From the NCBI GenBank assembly GCA_017654935.2, contig CM065683.1, forward strand, positions 5,751,247 through 5,815,246: 64,000 bases of DNA, written 5' to 3'. Under the pieces are notes generated by a model. It worked only from the letters and a program-made list of their open reading frames with translations, made no database searches and had not been told where the DNA came from. Below, piece by piece: positions 59,316-64,000 of the stretch. The stretch comes from Phymorhynchus buccinoides. Lineage: Eukaryota; Mollusca; Gastropoda; Neogastropoda; Raphitomidae. Each line of letters opens with the position of its first letter. Position 1 is the stretch's first letter. Made by a program: the position numbers and the translations under genes.

Positions 59316-59837
59316 TGTTGATCCATACTGCATAGTATTACCACTTAATAGACGATTTTCAGAGAGAGAAAAACTTGGGGAGAGCACTTCGTGAAAATTA
59401 GAATTGTTTACCTCCATTACTCGGTCAAATTCCATAGCAACAATGCAACAATGACGTCGAAGTTTGAAACCGCAGGATGGAGTCAGCGATCTGCAAAAAC
59501 TTTTTTGGAAAAATGAGGGGCGTCCAGTATCCACAAACTGAGAGAACTTGCAAAATGTGATGTAAAAAAGATAAATGACATCAATTTTAAAATGACCCAC
59601 GTACGTGTTCTAAGTCTAATCAAACACGCGAGCCGAGAGCTGGGGATCTAACTGAAGATAGAGTAACTCCCCCTGTTTGACCGATTGAATTAGGCAGGAT
59701 CACTCCCACACACCATGAAATTCCTCCCCTTCATTATTTCCGAACAATTCCTAATAGTAGTCACCCTCTAGCTCTTGAAATTTGGAACAAATCATAATAA
59801 TTTGTCCGTACATAAACTACGCTATGCTGATTCATAT
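59316..59837. other. 3' flank of SLC22 copy C
   Basis: Diverged from the arms after about 59345; no gene or repeat recognised. Confidence 0.45.
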
Positions 59838-60491
59838 GTGACCCAGCACCACGAAAGGGACATTAAGTCGCTGGGCTACTTTCTCACAACAGGCTTGCAA
59901 AGACAAAAATATCACTTTTAAAAAAATCAGTTTTGTGTTATGGGTGTTTTCCTGCTCTCTAACATCTCATCTTTCATATTTATAAAGGACAATCTTTGTT
60001 ACGGTCTCTACATGCTCCAAAAAGGTGCTTTAAAATGAGTAGGACAATGCAGTTTCTTCAGCCAGGCTAAACTTCTGACTGTGATTGATCAAAATGGCCG
60101 ACAGTCATCCTACCAACTTTAAATGGTCATAACTCTAAAACAGAAGAAGTTTCAAGAATGGTTCTTATATCATTTGAAAGAGAATGAGAGACTTAGTGCG
60201 ATTTTTCTCACGCCAGAGGGCATGACGACGCTCGTGTGGGGCTAATCCTCTCTATATTATTAGTTGGGGATAAAGAAAGAGAGAGAGACAGTGAGTGGTC
60301 CTACCATCACTCTCTCTCTCACTACGCCCAAGTAAGAAAATCGCGTGATAAGCCCCTAGTGCATTGACTGCCCTCTGGCGTGAAAACTATCGCCATAGGT
60401 TGACCATTGCCTAAAGCTTCTAACTGTAGCCTACCATGTTCTCAGAATGGTCATGTTGACACTTAATGTCCCTTTCGTGGTGCTGGGCCAC
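59838..60491. mobile_element. MITE, CAGCACCACGAAAGGGAC family, with nested insert
   Basis: 654 bp with both termini intact. Longer than the other copies because a second hairpin MITE is inserted at 60208-60383. Confidence 0.87.
60208..60383. mobile_element. Nested hairpin MITE (TCACGCCAGAGGGCA termini)
   Basis: 176 bp with inverted termini TCACGCCAGAGGGCA / TGCCCTCTGGCGTGA inside the element at 59838-60491. The interior has GA/CT tracts facing each other. Confidence 0.85.
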
Positions 60492-60537
60492 ATATACATG
60501 CGAAACAATTTGTGAAAAGTGTTATGTACATGATATA

Positions 60538-60749
60538 GGGGAAGACGGGGTAAAAAGCGCATGGGCGGGTAAAAAGCCCACCCCAATTATCTCATGAAAT
60601 AGAAAATGTCAGTCAAATTTGCCCATGAGACGAATGCTAGACATTAACGCTCGTCTCATGGGCAAAATGAGACTGAAATTTGCTTCATTTCATGAGATAA
60701 TTGGGGTGGGCTTCTTACCCGCCCATGCGCTTTTTACCCCGTCTTCCCC
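60538..60749. mobile_element. GGGGAAGACGGGG hairpin MITE, copy 3
   Basis: Cleanest copy, flanked by TA on both sides (60536-60537 and 60750-60751), the Tc1/mariner target duplication. Absent from the matching place in the arms (about 44317). Confidence 0.9.
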
Positions 60750-61100
60750 TAACCGGTGAATTCCATTATTTGTTTCTTTGACGCCGAAGGAAAGAGGCAT
60801 CGTCGTCACAGATTGGATTGTAGAGGGGAAGTGTTAGTTTGGGCTCCTTTGCCGTTTTCTTGTGTATCCAAGTTGATAAATGCGCATTCGCCGAAATATC
60901 CAGTTGTTTTGTTGTGTCTCTTGTGAATATATTCACGTCACTTGACACTTGCTGTGTACCTGTTTGTTTGTTGCATGTTCCAGTGACATTGCAGTCTGTT
61001 TCAGTTTTAAAAAACCATATCTTCCTCGGTACTTTTTTTATACGGCCAAATGCTTATAAATTTAAAGCTTCGTTTGCTTCAAGAAATAGGACGCTCATAA
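60750..61100. repeat. Segment shared with arms (third copy of 1630-1960 / 44320-44650)
   Basis: Same orientation as the right arm, with the retroposon-empty site at 61081-61096. Non-coding 3' flank of the duplicated unit. Confidence 0.85.
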
Positions 61101-61189
61101 TCAATTCTAGTTTTAGACTTAGAGATAATCCAATGAAAAGAAAAATATTTTATGGGATATAATGTAGGCCTAAATTGTTTATTGTTTTT

Positions 61190-61486
61190 AGAGCACGCAC
61201 GCACGCACACACACACCACATCCATACACACACACATACCCCCCCCCCCCCACACACACATATATATACACATGCATGCCTCTAAATGGGTTTCGCATTT
61301 TTAACCAGTAGCCTCTCACTGGAAGCGTTCATTGAAAACCAGTCTGTTAATTATACTCGACATTGCGAGCGTCATTAGCTCTGTTGTTTCTCCTGTTAGT
61401 TTTTTTTCTTCTTCCAATTCATGTTGGCGGTGTTACTTTAGCCTAATGATTCACTGAAAATAATCGCTTTTTATGTGCTGTTTCAT

Positions 61487-61521
<35 letters not shown>

Positions 61522-61960
61522 ATACACACACGCACACACACAAGCGCACGCTCGCACGCACACACACACGCGCATGCACGCATGCACACACAAACGCACA
61601 CACACATACAAACACACACACACACATATATACAAACACACACACACACGCACGCGCGCGCACACGCACACCTACGTGTAATGACAAGTCGATGCACTTA
61701 ACATTAAAATGCCCTGCCACAGGCCTACTGTTACGTTGCCTGTAAAGCTGCATGAATTCAATCTGTTCCGTTATATTCGGCGCTAATCCGTATAATATAT
61801 TATAATGAAACATACATATGTGGGGCATGTGAATGGATTCTTTTGTTCGACTGATTTGATTTAATCGTACCCCCCATCCCCCCTCCCCCCACACACACAC
61901 ACACTTCCTCTTCAATCACATACACACATACACACGCGCGCACATGCACACACACACTGC
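61190..61960. repeat. CA-rich microsatellites
   Basis: CA/CG tracts at 61195-61270, 61488-61672 and 61895-61955 with AT-rich sequence between; no gene seen. Confidence 0.9.
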
Positions 61961-62660
61961 CTGGGAAAAAAATAGGGCGGCGCTGCACTAGCGGCGATAC
62001 GCTCTCCGTGTTAGAGCAACACATATGTAATCGTTTCTTATTCGTTCCAAGGTCATATGACCACACTGGGTGGGATAGGCCTATGTTTGTGGTTTTCAAT
62101 TTTGACTGGTCTCCCCGCAGGATTTAACGGACACATTCCGATTTCGGAGGAACGCAAGTGGGAAACCTATTTGGAAGATTATGTTGGGGGGAAAAGGTAG
62201 GAGAATGGGCCAGGAAGAAAGGAAACAGTAGGCCATGAAGAGGAAAAGACAGATGAAGAGGAAAAGACAGATGAAGAGGAACAGACAGATGAAGAGGAAA
62301 AGACAGAGTCAAACAGTTATAGATTCGAGGAAGCTGCAGACATCTAATTTCCACAAGGTTGGAGAACTATTTGTACTATTTTCTGTCTTGTGTACGTTGC
62401 ATATGTGAAACTGATGAAGAAAGGATGTTTTTGTTTGTGGCACAAGCCACACACCTATAACTCACTTTGTCGGTCGGTCCAAAATTGTTGCACATATTGT
62501 AAACGAGAAAGAAAAGCGTGCCACAAACGATTGCGAATCCGCGCTTGTTTTTTCTTCATATTTGTTAGTTGGATGGTTGAGTTGAACCTGTTTGTTTACT
62601 CTCATATGAGAGCATGTATGTGCTCAAGTACGCATAATGTGTGTTTACTTTAAGCATGTG
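61961..62660. other. Mixed repeat fragments
   Basis: SINE-tail-like GGCGATACGCTCTCC near 61990, a short GATGAAGAGGAAAAGACA tandem at 62235-62310, and a fragment of the dispersed repeat seen at 720-800. No gene recognised. Confidence 0.55.
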
Positions 62661-62677
62661 TAGGTAAAAGTGATAGA

Positions 62678-62678
<1 letters not shown>

Positions 62679-62727
<49 letters not shown>

Positions 62728-62750
62728 GCGTGTGCGTGCGTGCGTGCAGA
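62679..62750. repeat. TG microsatellite
   Basis: About 35 TG units grading into CGTG. Confidence 0.95.
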
Positions 62751-63539
62751 AGAGTTGATCTGTTTTTTAATACTTTGATTTCATCATATTGCTTTTTATT
62801 TATTTGTTTGTTTACATTAATAATAAAACAAAAATTGTTACTTCGGTTTACCTGTTGTCACCCCACCCCCTTGTCATAAGGCCAGTCTGGCAATGGCAAA
62901 ACATGTCAAATGTTCTCTCTCTCTCTCTCTCCATTTTTATCTCTTCTCTCTCTTCCCCCTCCCCCTCTCCCTCTCTCCATTTTTATGTGGGTAATGTGCA
63001 TGATCTGATCATTTTCATAAATATCATTTCGGTTGTCGTTGGGTTTTTTTAATATGTCGTTGTCGTGTGCTACCCGTGTTCCGCCATTATTTATTCGCTT
63101 TGATATGGGCAAAGAGACCTCTTCAATGAATACTTCAGACCTCTCTCTCCTTCCCTCCCCCTACCAATCTCTCTCTCCCTTCATCCTCTCTCTTTCTATC
63201 TCTCTTTCTCCCCCCCTCTCTCTTTTATTATATACAAAGAAAATGTTCAAACATGCCCATTCTGTAACCAAATTGAGAATGAACTGCTTTTTTTTAATAG
63301 ATGCAATGTTTATACTACTCTCAGAGAAAAATACATATTGAAGCACAGACAGTTTTTCGAATGTTAATTCTATCGAACTAAAACTACTTGCGAATGATAA
63401 CATACATATTACTAGAGATATTGCTATGTACATCTACTATGCACTGAGGAAAAGAGAAGAACTCTTGCCTCAGATATAATAAGCAACATTTATGATTGGT
63501 GCTATTAGTATATTAATTATTATACATTTATTGTCATTT

Positions 63540-63625
63540 CGTTTATTGTGTGCACCGCACCTCCTATGTTATAGGCCGGAGGCCTGAAACAATAAAATTG
63601 TGTTCAATTGTTCTCTCTCTCTCGT
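63540..63625 (+). repeat. Retroposon 3' end (GGCCTGAAACAATAAAATTG tail)
   Basis: GCACCGCACCTCCTATG, TATAGGCCGGAGGCCTGAAAC, AATAAA and a TTGTTCAATTGTTC tail look like the 3' end of a non-LTR element. Confidence 0.55.
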
Positions 63626-63712
63626 TCTCTCTTTTGTTCTCTACTATGAGAATGTGAACAGCAAAACAACGGTAAAATGTCAATAGCTCAAAAGCAATAT
63701 AGACCTACTCAC

Positions 63713-63780
63713 AATAGCGGTGTTGATGCTCCCAATGAGGCCCACCAGCACAATAGACATCCACAGAGGTGTTCCCATAA
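63713..63780 (-). CDS. Short transmembrane exon of an unidentified membrane protein
   Basis: 68 nt between acceptor TTTGCAG and donor GTGAGT on the minus strand, in frame MGTPLWMSIVLVGLIGSI then NTAI. One hydrophobic helix. The PLW…G…TA pattern just before a junction recalls the SLC5 sodium-coupled monocarboxylate/multivitamin transporters, where a GG-KAVVWTD stretch would follow, but that next exon was not found, so the family is a guess. It is not part of the SLC22 gene. Confidence 0.4.
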
Positions 63781-64000
63781 CTGCAAACAATGCATCAAAC
63801 AGCCAATTCCAGGCACTACATGATCCATTTAGAATGAACGATATTGCGTGTTGCCCCCCCCCGCCTGCCTCTCTCTCTCTCTTGTACTCATGTGCATAGT
63901 GTGTGTGTGTGTGCGCGCGTGCGCGTGCGTGTATGACAGTGATGGAGGTGGATGCACTGACGATGGTGTATACTTGTTGGTATAAGCAAGTCTTGGATAT

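Overview
This is animal (eukaryotic, intron-rich) DNA. The mix of V-SINE-like tRNA-derived SINEs, CR1/Jockey-type LINE remnants, very many hairpin MITEs, minisatellites and long CA/GA tracts is most like a marine mollusc, probably a gastropod. That placement is inference; nothing in the window fixes the species.

The only gene I can assemble confidently is a solute carrier family 22 (SLC22, organic cation/carnitine transporter-like) membrane transporter. It has ten coding exons that splice in phase to a predicted 576 residues. It occurs three times. Copy A (exon 1 at 20918 down to exon 10 at 3935, minus strand) and copy B (25374 to 42346, plus strand) are near-identical and mirror each other. 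Copy C (54957-59015, plus strand) holds only the last two exons and is clearly more diverged.

Two runs of exactly 500 N (22315-22814 and 54385-54884) are scaffold joins, so the window is three contigs: I (1-22314), II (22815-54384) and III (54885-64000). Contig I is the reverse complement of contig II from about 23957 to about 46.3 kb. The simplest reading is two haplotypes of one locus scaffolded head to head; a true inverted duplication is the alternative. Contig II has patches of indel-rich sequence (about 24.3-25.7, 40.2-40.7 and 46.9-54.4 kb) that look like unpolished consensus. They probably explain the frameshifts in exons 1 and 9 of copy B.

Most striking is that tandem arrays sit on exon edges of this one gene. 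Six of its splice junctions (acceptors of exons 1, 5, 6 and 9, donor of exon 7, and in copy C the acceptor of exon 10) have been multiplied 3 to about 66 times in units that carry the splice site plus the first or last exon bases. Copy C keeps a single exon-9 acceptor where A and B have five and six, while A and B keep a single exon-10 acceptor where C has about 66. The arrays therefore arose independently.

Mobile DNA: copies A and B carry a 5'-truncated LINE split by a probable solo LTR, two poly-A retroposons with 14-16 bp target duplications, a 534-bp element of iterated palindromes in the 3' UTR, a tRNA-derived SINE, a (CCTTGAAA)-tailed retroposon and several hairpin MITEs. Copy C gives clean empty sites for several of these and has its own insertions.

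The rest (46.9-54.3 kb and 59.3-63.7 kb) is repeats and unrecognised sequence. There is one putative exon cut by the second gap (54260) and one short membrane-protein exon near the right end (63713-63780, minus).
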